From: JACCTI01 sp051005695
GTDB lineage: Bacteria > Verrucomicrobiota > Verrucomicrobiia > Chthoniobacterales > UBA10450
Assembly: GCA_051005695.1 (NCBI GenBank)
Contig: JBPCJC010000052.1
Span: forward strand, 1-8,566
Length of the DNA stretch: 8,566 bases
Direction: 5' to 3'
The notes beneath the pieces are model-generated. The model was not told where the DNA came from. It did no database searches and was given only the letters and a program-made list of their open reading frames with translations. Shown piece after piece: positions 1 through 6,006 of this stretch. How positions within the stretch are numbered: the first letter of the stretch is position 1; the number at the start of each line of letters is the position of its first letter. A program made the translations under genes and the position numbers.

Positions 1-199
1 GGCCATCAATCTTTGGCTGGGCCTTTATCGTTCTCCCGCTGAGTGGCCATGGACGTATTTTTTCCTCGTCATTATCCAGCTCACGCTCCTGGTTCCGAGG
101 CGCGGACGCAATTTGGGCCTGGACGCTCTCCTGCTCGGGGCGAAGCAGGCGTTTTCCGGCCGCGGTCTAGGGGTCCCCTTGGCGTGCATCCTGTCGTAA
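1..199 (+). CDS. DoxX/DoxD-family membrane protein, C-terminal fragment
   Basis: The reading frame enters from the left edge (first full codon at 2) and gives 65 residues ending at TAA 197-199. What is seen: an aromatic stretch (NLWLGLYRSPAEWPWTYFF), one hydrophobic membrane segment (about residues 18-31), then a basic turn with GRNLGLDALL. From knowledge of the family, an (A/G)GR-x-LGLDALL ending after a final helix is typical of DoxX-like proteins and the DoxD-like small subunit of thiosulfate:quinone oxidoreductase. The rest of the protein is outside the window, so the exact subfamily is open. The stop overlaps the start of the radical SAM gene by one base (TAATG), which indicates a shared mRNA and translational coupling. 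Any role in quinone-linked sulfur oxidation is inference from the family and from the TusA-like domain next door. Confidence 0.72.
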   Translation, partial: AINLWLGLYRSPAEWPWTYFFLVIIQLTLLVPRRGRNLGLDALLLGAKQAFSGRGLGVPLACILS

Positions 200-1245
200 T
201 GGACCCTTCCCGTATGCCCACCAAAGGGAACATTGAACTCGACGTCGGCGTTAAATCGTTTGCGACCGGCCTGCTGCCCGAACTGATTGCTGGGCTGCGC
301 CGATGTCGCCGCGGCGATCTCATGGCCGTCGTTGGCAGCGAGGCTGACCTCGGCGTGGAGCTTGAGCGTTGGTGCCGTTTCACGGGCAACACTTTGGTCG
401 ATACGACTGTTGAGGCGGGTCGAACGCGCTGGGTGATCCGTTGCGGTGAGGTGCCTGCGGGTGTCGACACCAAACGGCGTGTCGGCTCGCGTCTTTGGCT
501 CTACACGAATTTCCACTGCAACCTGCATTGCGACTATTGTTGCGTGCGCTCCTCGCCCCAGGTAGCACGGCGGGAGCTTGGCCTCGCCCGGGTGCAGCGG
601 ATCGCCAGCGAGGCAGTCGAACTGGGTGTCGACGAGATTTTCGTGACTGGCGGCGAACCCTTTCTGCTTGCGGGCATCGGTGAAATCCTGACTGCGTGCG
701 CCGCGGCCGCGCCCACCACTGTGCTGACAAATGGCATGCTGCTCCCCCGGCGGCTCGAAACCCTGCGTTCCTTGCCAATCGATCGGATCACGCTGCAGAT
801 CAGCCTCGACAGTCCAACGCCGGACCGGCACGACCAGCATCGTGGAAAGGGGACATGGGTGAGTGCATGGAAGGGCATTGAGTTAGCTCGCTCGGAGGGG
901 TTCCGGGTCCGATTGGCGTCGACCGTCTCCACTGACCTCGAGGCCGAGGAGTTCCGTCATTTCCTGGATTCCCACCAGATCAGCGAAGAGAACCGGGTAA
1001 TCCGTCGTATCGCGCTGCGGGGTTTCGCCTTGGACGGCGTGGCCCTTGCACGGGCCGATCTAGTGCCTGAGATCACGATAACAGCAGACGGCGTTTACTG
1101 GCATCCGGTAGGCGCAGGGGACGCCGATATGCTCGTTACCCCCGACATCTTTCCGCTGGCCGAATCCTTCGCCGCCGTGCGTGGCGCCTTTGAGCGCGAA
1201 AGCGCGCATCGGCACCGGTTGGCGAAGATATTCAATTGCGCATAG
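199..1245 (+). CDS. Radical SAM protein with N-terminal TusA-like domain
   Basis: The 348-residue product has two parts. Residues about 11-85 match the TusA/SirA fold pattern (ELDVGVKSFATGLLPEL, then RRGDLMAVVGS, then WCRFTGNTLV), but the CPxP sulfur-carrier cysteine is replaced by a Ser-Phe-Ala stretch, so simple persulfide transfer is unlikely. From about 98 comes a radical SAM core: the 4Fe-4S motif CNLHCDYC (Cys107, 111, 114, with an extra Cys115) and the SAM-binding GGEP at 151-154. The C-terminal region (PEITITADGVYWHPVG) has no SPASM-type cysteine cluster. The start at 199 is chosen because it overlaps the stop of the upstream DoxX-like gene. An in-frame GTG at 43 would add 52 featureless residues inside that upstream gene, and ATG 214 is also possible. 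The substrate is unknown. Peptide, sulfur or small-molecule modification are all possible. Confidence 0.85.
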   Translation: MDPSRMPTKGNIELDVGVKSFATGLLPELIAGLRRCRRGDLMAVVGSEADLGVELERWCRFTGNTLVDTTVEAGRTRWVIRCGEVPAGVDTKRRVGSRLWLYTNFHCNLHCDYCCVRSSPQVARRELGLARVQRIASEAVELGVDEIFVTGGEPFLLAGIGEILTACAAAAPTTVLTNGMLLPRRLETLRSLPIDRITLQISLDSPTPDRHDQHRGKGTWVSAWKGIELARSEGFRVRLASTVSTDLEAEEFRHFLDSHQISEENRVIRRIALRGFALDGVALARADLVPEITITADGVYWHPVGAGDADMLVTPDIFPLAESFAAVRGAFERESAHRHRLAKIFNCA

Positions 1246-1287
1246 CCCGCATTGCCCAAAAATGGACGCGCATTCGGGGAAACCAAG

Positions 1288-2124
1288 CTAGCGGTCGAAG
1301 AAGCCCTGTTGCGCAGACGCCTGCCGCAACGAGTCGTACCCGTCCAGGCGCGGCGATTCCCAGCGGCGGAGCCCTTCTGCGTCAAGGACGGCGCGATGGC
1401 TCGGATTGTCATAGCTCATCGCGGACAGGGCTTGGGCGAATTGTTGCTCCAATGCTGGGTCGAGATCGGGTCGCGCGGTGAACATGCAGTGATTGTAGGG
1501 CGGCGACGTCCAGATCTCGGTGAGCGCGCCCTCGGGGACCAATCGCTCGCCGCACACCGTCTTCCAGAACGGGCTGCCAATTGCGCCGGCATCAGCGCGG
1601 CCGTCGAGGACGGCGCGAACGACTTCGGTCTCGCTTCTGCCAGTATCACCATGCTTACCGACGTCGCTGTCGAAGCGCAGCGTGCGGTAATGCTCTCCCT
1701 CGAGCAAGCCTTCGCGCCCCAAGAAGTGCACCGGGAGGATCGCAGCGTGACCACTGTCGCGGCTGCCGAGCGCTAAAGTGCGATCTTTAAGATCGAGAAG
1801 CGTAGCGATCGGACCCCCGCTGGGCGCGACGATTTTGGTGGTCCAGCCAATGTCGGTATCACGCATGGCGATCGGCCTGCAGCGATGTTCGCTCCACGCG
1901 TCGGCCTGGAGATATGCAAGGTTCGTGTTCCAGGCAATGTCAATGTGCGGCGTGGGATCGCCGGGCGCAGCCAGTAAGGCGCCTACCTGCATCTCGTAAC
2001 TCTGGAACAAGACGATCTCAACTAACAGGTGCGCCTCATCGTGAAAATAGCGTCGCAGACCTTCCCAGATCGTGACCACCTTCGGATCGTACGCCACAGC
2101 TCCAACCCAGATTATTCGGCTCAT
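1288..2124 (-). CDS. PhnD-type substrate-binding protein without signal peptide
   Basis: The 278-residue product resembles the phosphate/phosphite/phosphonate (PhnD, type II periplasmic-binding) fold. It begins directly with the first strand (IIWVGAVAYDPKVVTIWEGL), has the DIAWNTNLAYL pocket segment, the lobe crossing GWTTKIVAPSGGPIATLLDLKDRTLALGSRDSGH typical of PhnD proteins, and a later EVVRAVLDGRADAGAIGSPFW segment. I start it at ATG 2124. The in-frame ATG at 2178 would add 18 polar and basic residues that do not form a signal peptide. Neither start gives a secretion signal or lipobox, and no ABC permease or ATPase lies nearby, so it may act in the cytoplasm as a binding protein or PBP-fold enzyme rather than in import. 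It follows the acyl-CoA dehydrogenase-like gene by 97 nt on the same strand and converges on the radical SAM gene, leaving 42 nt between stops. Confidence 0.8.
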   Translation of the reverse strand: MSRIIWVGAVAYDPKVVTIWEGLRRYFHDEAHLLVEIVLFQSYEMQVGALLAAPGDPTPHIDIAWNTNLAYLQADAWSEHRCRPIAMRDTDIGWTTKIVAPSGGPIATLLDLKDRTLALGSRDSGHAAILPVHFLGREGLLEGEHYRTLRFDSDVGKHGDTGRSETEVVRAVLDGRADAGAIGSPFWKTVCGERLVPEGALTEIWTSPPYNHCMFTARPDLDPALEQQFAQALSAMSYDNPSHRAVLDAEGLRRWESPRLDGYDSLRQASAQQGFFDR

Positions 2125-2149
2125 TTTTGACTTTCTTCTTAAATATTTC

Positions 2150-2174
2150 GCGACCGAATGCGAGCACCGGTCGC
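2150..2174 (-). promoter_or_regulatory. Hairpin between ACAD-like and PhnD-like genes
   Basis: A perfect 7-bp inverted repeat, GCGACCG (2150-2156) and CGGTCGC (2168-2174), separated by 11 nt, lies in the 97-nt gap. In the minus-strand transcript it falls 25 nt before the PhnD-like start and is followed by A/T-rich DNA that includes AAATATTT (2141-2148), not by a run of T. It is therefore a poor intrinsic terminator. It could be an operator dyad or an mRNA processing or attenuation hairpin. The repeat is seen directly; the role is inference. Confidence 0.4.
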
Positions 2175-2221
2175 ACAAATGATTGTTAACTCATGTAATC
2201 CGGTTGCCTTGCGGACACAGG

Positions 2222-3367
2222 TCAGAAAAGCGGCATTCCCAGGACCACCCTTGCGATGAATTCCCGCAAAACATCGCCCGTCGGCGCCATCACGGCGCCC
2301 GCATGAGCATCGCGGAACAGCCGCTCGATGATCATGTTCTTCGAGAACGCCGTCCCCCCGCACACACGCATCGCCGTTGAAGTAACACCGATGGCGATGT
2401 CGCCCGCGGCGGCTTTGGTTTCCAGCACCCGTAGCATGGTCGTGTCCCGAGGCCTTTCCAAGTGCTCAACCAGATCGTCGATCCGCGCCGAGAGACCTGA
2501 AGTGTCGATCTGCATCATTGCGAGCTGCGCGCGCAGCGTCGGCAAGCTCTCTCCGAGGCTCTGGCCCGTATGTTCAAACCGAGCGTTCTTGAGATGCGTC
2601 GCGGTTGCTGCGACGGCTGCGCGACAGAGGCCTAGCGCCACGGTCGCCATCCCCAGATTGAACCGCGGGAGCACCACGTCCAACATAGTCTGGAAACCCG
2701 CACTGTCGTCTGTGAGCTGGAGCTCATACGGCACCGCGCAGTCATCGAGCATCATCGGAGCGGAGGCGTTGGCCCGCAGCCCCAAGCCGTCCCAGGAGTC
2801 TTCAACTGAGAGCCCAACCGCGCCTGCTGGAACCAGGTAGATCGTCGATTCTGTAGGACTTGTCCCTTCTGGCGCGAGCGTCGAGACGACATAACTCTGC
2901 GCGGCGCCAGCGCTGGTGACCCACGACTTCTTCGCGGTAATGCACACACCCGTGCCATTCCGGCGCGCGCGCGACACAGGGCTCCAGAAGTGACTCCGCG
3001 AGCCAGCCTCACTGAAGGCGAGAGTGGACAGATGCCGGCCGGCGGCAATCTCTTTTAGAATCTGCGCAACGGCGGCGCCCGGTCGAGCGGCGGCGATGAT
3101 CGCAGAGGAACAGCTATGCATCAGATAGACCATCGCGACCGATGCGTCCGCTTCGGCAAGTGTCGCGGTAACAGCAGCGAATGTGTGCGGTCCGAGACCA
3201 GCACCGCCGAACGCGGTCGGTAGCATCAGTCCAAGAAGCCCGGCTCGCCCGAGCGCATCAACAGCCTCGGTCGAGAACCGACCTTCCTTATCATTCTGCC
3301 TGGCGGCCGGAGTCAGTACTCGATCGGCTATCTCTCTTGCTTTCGAAAGTGCTATCTCATGATTCAT
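2222..3367 (-). CDS. Acyl-CoA dehydrogenase-family flavoprotein
   Basis: The 381-residue product has the three-domain acyl-CoA dehydrogenase layout: an N-terminal helical domain (about 1-115, with GLLGLMLPTAFGGAGLG), a middle beta domain opening with LSTLAFSEAGSRSHFW and containing ITAKKSWVTSAGAAQSYVVST (flavin and substrate contacts), and a C-terminal helical bundle with MRVCGGTAFSKNMIIERLFRDAHAG. Where classical enzymes have the catalytic glutamate (the YEGT-type loop), this protein reads AVMAPTGDVL (about 358-367) with no Glu. It may therefore act on a non-CoA substrate or as an oxygenase-type member, as DszC-like relatives do. That is inference. The only ATG giving the full N-terminal domain is at 3365-3367, and I see no strong Shine-Dalgarno before it. 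It is first in a two-gene minus-strand unit with the PhnD-like gene. Confidence 0.88.
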   Translation of the reverse strand: MNHEIALSKAREIADRVLTPAARQNDKEGRFSTEAVDALGRAGLLGLMLPTAFGGAGLGPHTFAAVTATLAEADASVAMVYLMHSCSSAIIAAARPGAAVAQILKEIAAGRHLSTLAFSEAGSRSHFWSPVSRARRNGTGVCITAKKSWVTSAGAAQSYVVSTLAPEGTSPTESTIYLVPAGAVGLSVEDSWDGLGLRANASAPMMLDDCAVPYELQLTDDSAGFQTMLDVVLPRFNLGMATVALGLCRAAVAATATHLKNARFEHTGQSLGESLPTLRAQLAMMQIDTSGLSARIDDLVEHLERPRDTTMLRVLETKAAAGDIAIGVTSTAMRVCGGTAFSKNMIIERLFRDAHAGAVMAPTGDVLREFIARVVLGMPLF

Positions 3368-3402
3368 AATGGATGATGCCCAAGTATACGCTCGTCACAA
3401 GG

Positions 3403-3698
3403 TCAGGCGGCGCACAAAAGGGCGGAACCTTGCGGGAGCGACTTGCCGTCCGGTAACGTCACCGTGATGTCCACGTTGGCGTTTTGAATACGACTTCGCC
3501 TCGCCAGTTACGTTGGCTAAATCCGCTTTTACCGCGTTCGGTTTGGCCCAGCTTCATTTCCCCAGTCCAGAAACAACTCTGCGTGAAAGCCACGCGTTTG
3601 ATTGCGACTTTGCCGGGCGCGGCGGCCTCCTGCACGGCCAATTCCGGCGGCTGAACGAGAAGTGCGATCATAAGAACGAATGGCATATCTATTTTCAT
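3403..3698 (-). pseudogene. Possible small secreted protein with one frameshift
   Basis: On the minus strand an ATG at 3698 opens MKIDMPFVLMIALLVQPPEL, a short hydrophobic stretch resembling a weak signal peptide. About 60 polar residues follow, ending in WRGEVVF. The frame then runs into a stop at about 3459. Restoring one A in the AAAA run at about 3482-3485 continues it as NANVDITVTLPDGKSLPQG to a TGA at 3403-3405, giving roughly 98 residues in total. The continuation is plausible beta-strand-like protein, which argues for a real broken gene. I do not recognise the family, and no Shine-Dalgarno is evident. It may instead be chance coding in decayed DNA. It sits beside the nitrilase pseudogene, which shows the same kind of damage. 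Confidence 0.3.
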
Positions 3699-3836
3699 AA
3701 ACGTGAAGTCGATGGCCTTGATCCGCGACAACGGTGCGAGAAGCAAGGCGGACTTTTATTCCAAAATTGGCCGTCCTCCGCCTCGATCTTCCGGCGGTGT
3801 CACAGACGAAGGACGAGGACAAGCGACCCCGGTATT

Positions 3837-4653
3837 ACATGGCTGCCAGGTTATCTAGCGTGGCTCGATTATTGTCCGGAGGCCGCGCTCTGGGATCACG
3901 CGCCCAGCAAGGAAGTGTTCGCACGGCTGGTCAGAACAGCATCGTCGTTCCCGGCAAAGAAACGCAGCAGCTCGCGGAACTCGCCCGGGATCACAAATTG
4001 ACTCTTGTCGTTGGCGCGAACGAGCGCGTCAAAACCGGACCCGGCAACGGCACCCTTACAACACGCTTCTCACCTTCACCGCGGACCGCGGCCTAACGAA
4101 TCATCATCGCAAGCTCGTGCCGACCTATACCGAGCGCATGATCTGGGGACAAGGCGACGGCCGCGGACTCGAGGCGGTGGACACGCCGCAAGGTCGCATT
4201 GGCGGTTTGATTTGTTGGGAACATTGGACACCGCTGGCGCGTAAGGCCTTGCACGATTCCGGCGAACACCTTCACGTCGCGGTCTGGTCGACGGTGCACG
4301 AAATGCAAAGGTGGCGAGCCGGCATTACGCTTTCGAAGGGCGTTGTTTGTGCTCGCGTGTGGATTGATCATGCGAGTAAAAGATTTGCCTAACGAGTTGT
4401 CCGTCGAGCCCGAACTCGCGGCCACGCCCGACGCATTCGTTTTCGTGGCGGGAGCGCGATCATCGGTCCCGATGGAAAATATGTTGTTGAGCCTGTCTTG
4501 GAAGAGGAAGCGATCGTCACCGCCGAGCTCGATTTGCATGCCATCGATCGCGAGAAGATGACGCTCGACGTCTCCGGTCACTACAGCAGACCGGACATCT
4601 TCGATTTCCAAATAACCAAAAAACGCGCCGGGCAAAATTACGACCGGGAATAA
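3837..4653 (+). pseudogene. Nitrilase (carbon-nitrogen hydrolase) remnant
   Basis: Joined across frames, this reads as a nitrilase-branch hydrolase, a family that converts nitriles to carboxylic acids. In order: WLPGYLAWLDYCPEAALWDH, then IVVPGKETQQLAELARDHKL, TLVVGANERV, HHRKLVPTYTERMIWGQGDG with the catalytic Lys at 4111-4113, GGLICWEHWTPLARKALHDS with the nucleophile Cys at 4213-4215, RHYAFEGRC, and finally MTLDVSGHYSRPDIFDFQIT ending at TAA 4651-4653. Five single-base deletions break it near 3936, 4056, 4308, 4348 and 4443. Putting back five bases gives 274 codons. The N-terminal ~45 residues, including the FPE loop with the catalytic Glu, are not recognisable; the bases before TWLPGY read Pro-Gly-Ile. 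Family proteins are about 310-330 residues. The gene is therefore both truncated and frameshifted. Sequencing error could account for some breaks but not for the missing N-terminus. Confidence 0.85.
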
Positions 4654-4698
4654 AGCCTGACCCGAAGCGTCTTAGTAGGTGAACGGGCAATTTCGCTC

Positions 4699-4722
4699 CC
4701 AGAATCCTGGAGGTGGATTCGG
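4699..4722 (+). promoter_or_regulatory. Hairpin upstream of the bufferin precursor
   Basis: GAATCC (4702-4707) and GGATTC (4715-4720) form a perfect 6-bp stem. CC (4699-4700) and GG (4721-4722) extend it to 8 bp across a bulged A at 4701. The 7-nt loop reads TGGAGGT and so displays a GGAGG motif. It ends 21 nt before the bufA-like ATG, and the bases between are A-rich. The GGAGG is too far from the ATG (about 30 nt) to serve directly as its ribosome binding site. It could be an operator dyad or a 5'-leader element. I saw no convincing -35/-10 pair in the 90 nt between the nitrilase remnant and this gene. Confidence 0.4.
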
Positions 4723-4743
4723 CCTAAAAACAGAAAGAAAAAA

Positions 4744-5061
4744 ATGAAACGTTACAACACCAAAGCACTCCTCGCGGGCGCAGCCCTGGCCGGAATCATG
4801 TCCGGCGGCGCTGTCTCCACCCTGAGCGCAGCTACCACCGGCCAGTCCGGCAAATCCAACATCAGCACCAGCCCAGGGACGATGGCGGACGCGAAGAAGG
4901 GCGAGACACACGATTGCAAGGGCAAGAACTCTTGTAAGGGCAAGGGCGGCTGCAAGAGCGGCGAGAACGGTTGCGCCGGCAAGAACTCCTGCAAAGGCAA
5001 GGGCGGCTGCGCTGTGAAAGACGGCAAGCCAGTGGACAAAGACAAAGACGAAAGTCATTGA
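4744..5061 (+). CDS. Bufferin-type RiPP precursor (BufA-like metallophore peptide)
   Basis: The 105-residue product has a basic start (MKRYNTK), a hydrophobic segment (about 8-28) and a likely signal cleavage near LSA-A (residues 27-30). A Ser/Thr/Gly linker follows, then a Cys/Lys/Gly-rich core with six cysteines at 58, 64, 70, 77, 83 and 89. They form two C-x5-C-x5-C modules, each built on GKNSCKGKGGC. The tail is charged (DKDKDESH). This matches the periplasmic bufferin-type metallophores, in which an MNIO enzyme converts core cysteines to thiooxazole-type copper ligands before export; here that chemistry is inferred from the family. The gene is followed directly by DUF692 and DUF2063 genes. 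The ATG is preceded by a purine-rich AGAAAG tract (weak Shine-Dalgarno). The two-module core makes it distinct from four-cysteine DUF2282 precursors. Confidence 0.87.
   Translation: MKRYNTKALLAGAALAGIMSGGAVSTLSAATTGQSGKSNISTSPGTMADAKKGETHDCKGKNSCKGKGGCKSGENGCAGKNSCKGKGGCAVKDGKPVDKDKDESH
4915..5010 (+). repeat. Tandem duplication of the precursor core module
   Basis: Two 39-nt units, 4915-4953 and 4972-5010, are identical at 33 of 39 positions and lie 57 nt (19 codons) apart in frame. Each encodes one C-x5-C-x5-C module. Three of the six differences change a single codon (AAG to GCC, Lys59 to Ala78) and the other three are silent. The pattern indicates internal duplication with selection on the peptide. 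Confidence 0.85.
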
Positions 5062-5077
5062 TTGAATTGGCGCGCGC

Positions 5078-5106
5078 CGGGCTCCGCTCTTGGACGAGGG
5101 AGCCCG
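5078..5106 (+). promoter_or_regulatory. Hairpin between bufA and bufB
   Basis: CGGGCTCC (5078-5085) pairs perfectly with GGAGCCCG (5099-5106). Inside, CTC (5087-5089) can pair with GAG (5096-5098) across a bulged G, leaving a 6-nt loop. The hairpin fills much of the 68-nt gap after the precursor stop. No T-run follows, so it is not a typical intrinsic terminator. A stem here fits partial attenuation or 3'-end protection that would give more precursor mRNA than enzyme mRNA, which is inference. A 10-bp palindrome GGCGCGCGCC (5069-5078) abuts it. Confidence 0.5.
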
Positions 5107-5129
5107 ACGACGCTGCCTGCAAAATTCCC

Positions 5130-5978
5130 ATGGCCTCCTCGCGCTTTAACGCCTTCACCGATTACGGCATCGGCATCGGCCTGCGCATTCCCCATTACCA
5201 GCACATCCTCGAAAAGAAGCCGGTGGTCGATTGGTTCGAGATCATCTCGGAAAATTACATGGTCGATGCGGGTCGCCCGCTCCATGTGCTCGATCAGATT
5301 CTCGAGCAATACCGCGTCGTGCAGCACGGCGTCTCGATGTATTTCGGCAACGCCAGCCGGCCGAATCGTGAGCATTTGCGGAAACTGAAAAGACTCGTTA
5401 GGCGCACCGGCACGCCCTGGCTTTCCGATCATCTCTGCTGGGGCAGTGTCGATGGCCGCTACACCCACGATCTGCTTCCGATGCCTTACACCTGGGAAGC
5501 GGTCGAAACGACGGCGGCGAATATTCGCGAGGTGCGCGATTTCGTCGAAGTGCCGATTGCGGTCGAGAACGTGAGCAGCTACGCCGAGTTCCACATGTCG
5601 GAGATGAGCGAGTGGGAATTTCTCAACGAAGTGGTCGAGCGCGCCGACTGCGGAATTCTCCTGGACGTGAACAACATTTACGTCTCCTCGAAAAATCACG
5701 GATTCGATCCGCAGGTTTATGTCGATGCGGTCCCGGCCGATCGCGTCGCGCAAATCCACGTCGCCGGTCATTCGAAATTCGAGAAATATATTTTGGATAC
5801 GCACGATCATCCCGTGCTCGATCCAGTCTGGAAACTTTATGCGCACGCGATTGGCCGCGCCGGCCGCACCGCCACGCTCCTCGAATGGGACGACCGCATT
5901 CCTTCCTTTAAAGATGTCCACCGTGAAGCGCTTAAAGCCGCGCGCTTTCTTCCGAATGATCAAGCCGTCGCCGCCTAG
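5130..5978 (+). CDS. bufB: DUF692 / MNIO oxidase of bufferin maturation (BufB)
   Basis: The 282-residue product is a multinuclear non-heme iron-dependent oxidase with a TIM-barrel fold. Signature motifs appear in order: GIGIGLRIPHYQHIL (13-27), WFEIISENYM (35-44), QHGVSMYFG (65-73), WLSDHLCWG (97-105), VAVENVSSY-type segment (IAVENVSSY 143-151), GILLDVNNIYVSS (175-187), QIHVAGH (208-214), DTHDHPV (223-229) and LLEWDDRIPSF (250-260). The His, Glu, Asp and Asn residues in these motifs form the family's iron-binding site. The family oxidises precursor cysteines, as in methanobactin (MbnB) and bufferins. I start it at ATG 5130 because family homology begins right after it; a longer frame from 4971 would overlap the precursor gene in another phase. 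No Shine-Dalgarno is evident, so expression may depend on coupling or on the mRNA structure just upstream. Confidence 0.93.
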   Translation: MASSRFNAFTDYGIGIGLRIPHYQHILEKKPVVDWFEIISENYMVDAGRPLHVLDQILEQYRVVQHGVSMYFGNASRPNREHLRKLKRLVRRTGTPWLSDHLCWGSVDGRYTHDLLPMPYTWEAVETTAANIREVRDFVEVPIAVENVSSYAEFHMSEMSEWEFLNEVVERADCGILLDVNNIYVSSKNHGFDPQVYVDAVPADRVAQIHVAGHSKFEKYILDTHDHPVLDPVWKLYAHAIGRAGRTATLLEWDDRIPSFKDVHREALKAARFLPNDQAVAA

Positions 5979-6006
5979 AGCCTGTTATGCGCTTTTCGGC
6001 TATTAA

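Noticed and set aside
43..198. 52-residue N-terminal extension of the radical SAM protein from GTG 43
   Set aside because: The other frame here encodes the C-terminus of a DoxX-like membrane protein that ends in a TAATG overlap. The extension is Arg/Pro/Gly-rich with no domain.
25..840. 271-codon minus-strand frame
   Set aside because: It is antisense to the radical SAM gene, with no recognisable domain; GC-rich shadow.
1252..1776. 174-codon plus-strand frame
   Set aside because: It is antisense to the PhnD-like gene, whose product shows clear family motifs.
3382..3400. Possible minus-strand promoter (TATACT-like, TTGTGA-like) before the ACAD-like gene
   Set aside because: The two boxes are only about 6 nt apart, far from the usual 16-18 nt, and no -35 is found at proper spacing.
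3513..4001. 162-codon plus-strand frame as an intact gene
   Set aside because: Only its part from about 3837 to 3935 matches nitrilase. The rest has no recognisable domain and lies opposite the small minus-strand ORF.
4672..5058. Minus-strand frame with Ala/Leu/Val-rich, membrane-like composition
   Set aside because: It is opposite the Lys/Gly/Cys-rich precursor, whose repetitive codons read backwards as hydrophobic residues. The plus-strand gene has the signal peptide and the operon context.
4971..5129. Upstream extension of BufB from 4971
   Set aside because: It overlaps the precursor gene in another phase, and DUF692 homology starts only after ATG 5130.
5055..5963. 302-codon minus-strand frame
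   Set aside because: It is a shadow of bufB, with no coherent domain.
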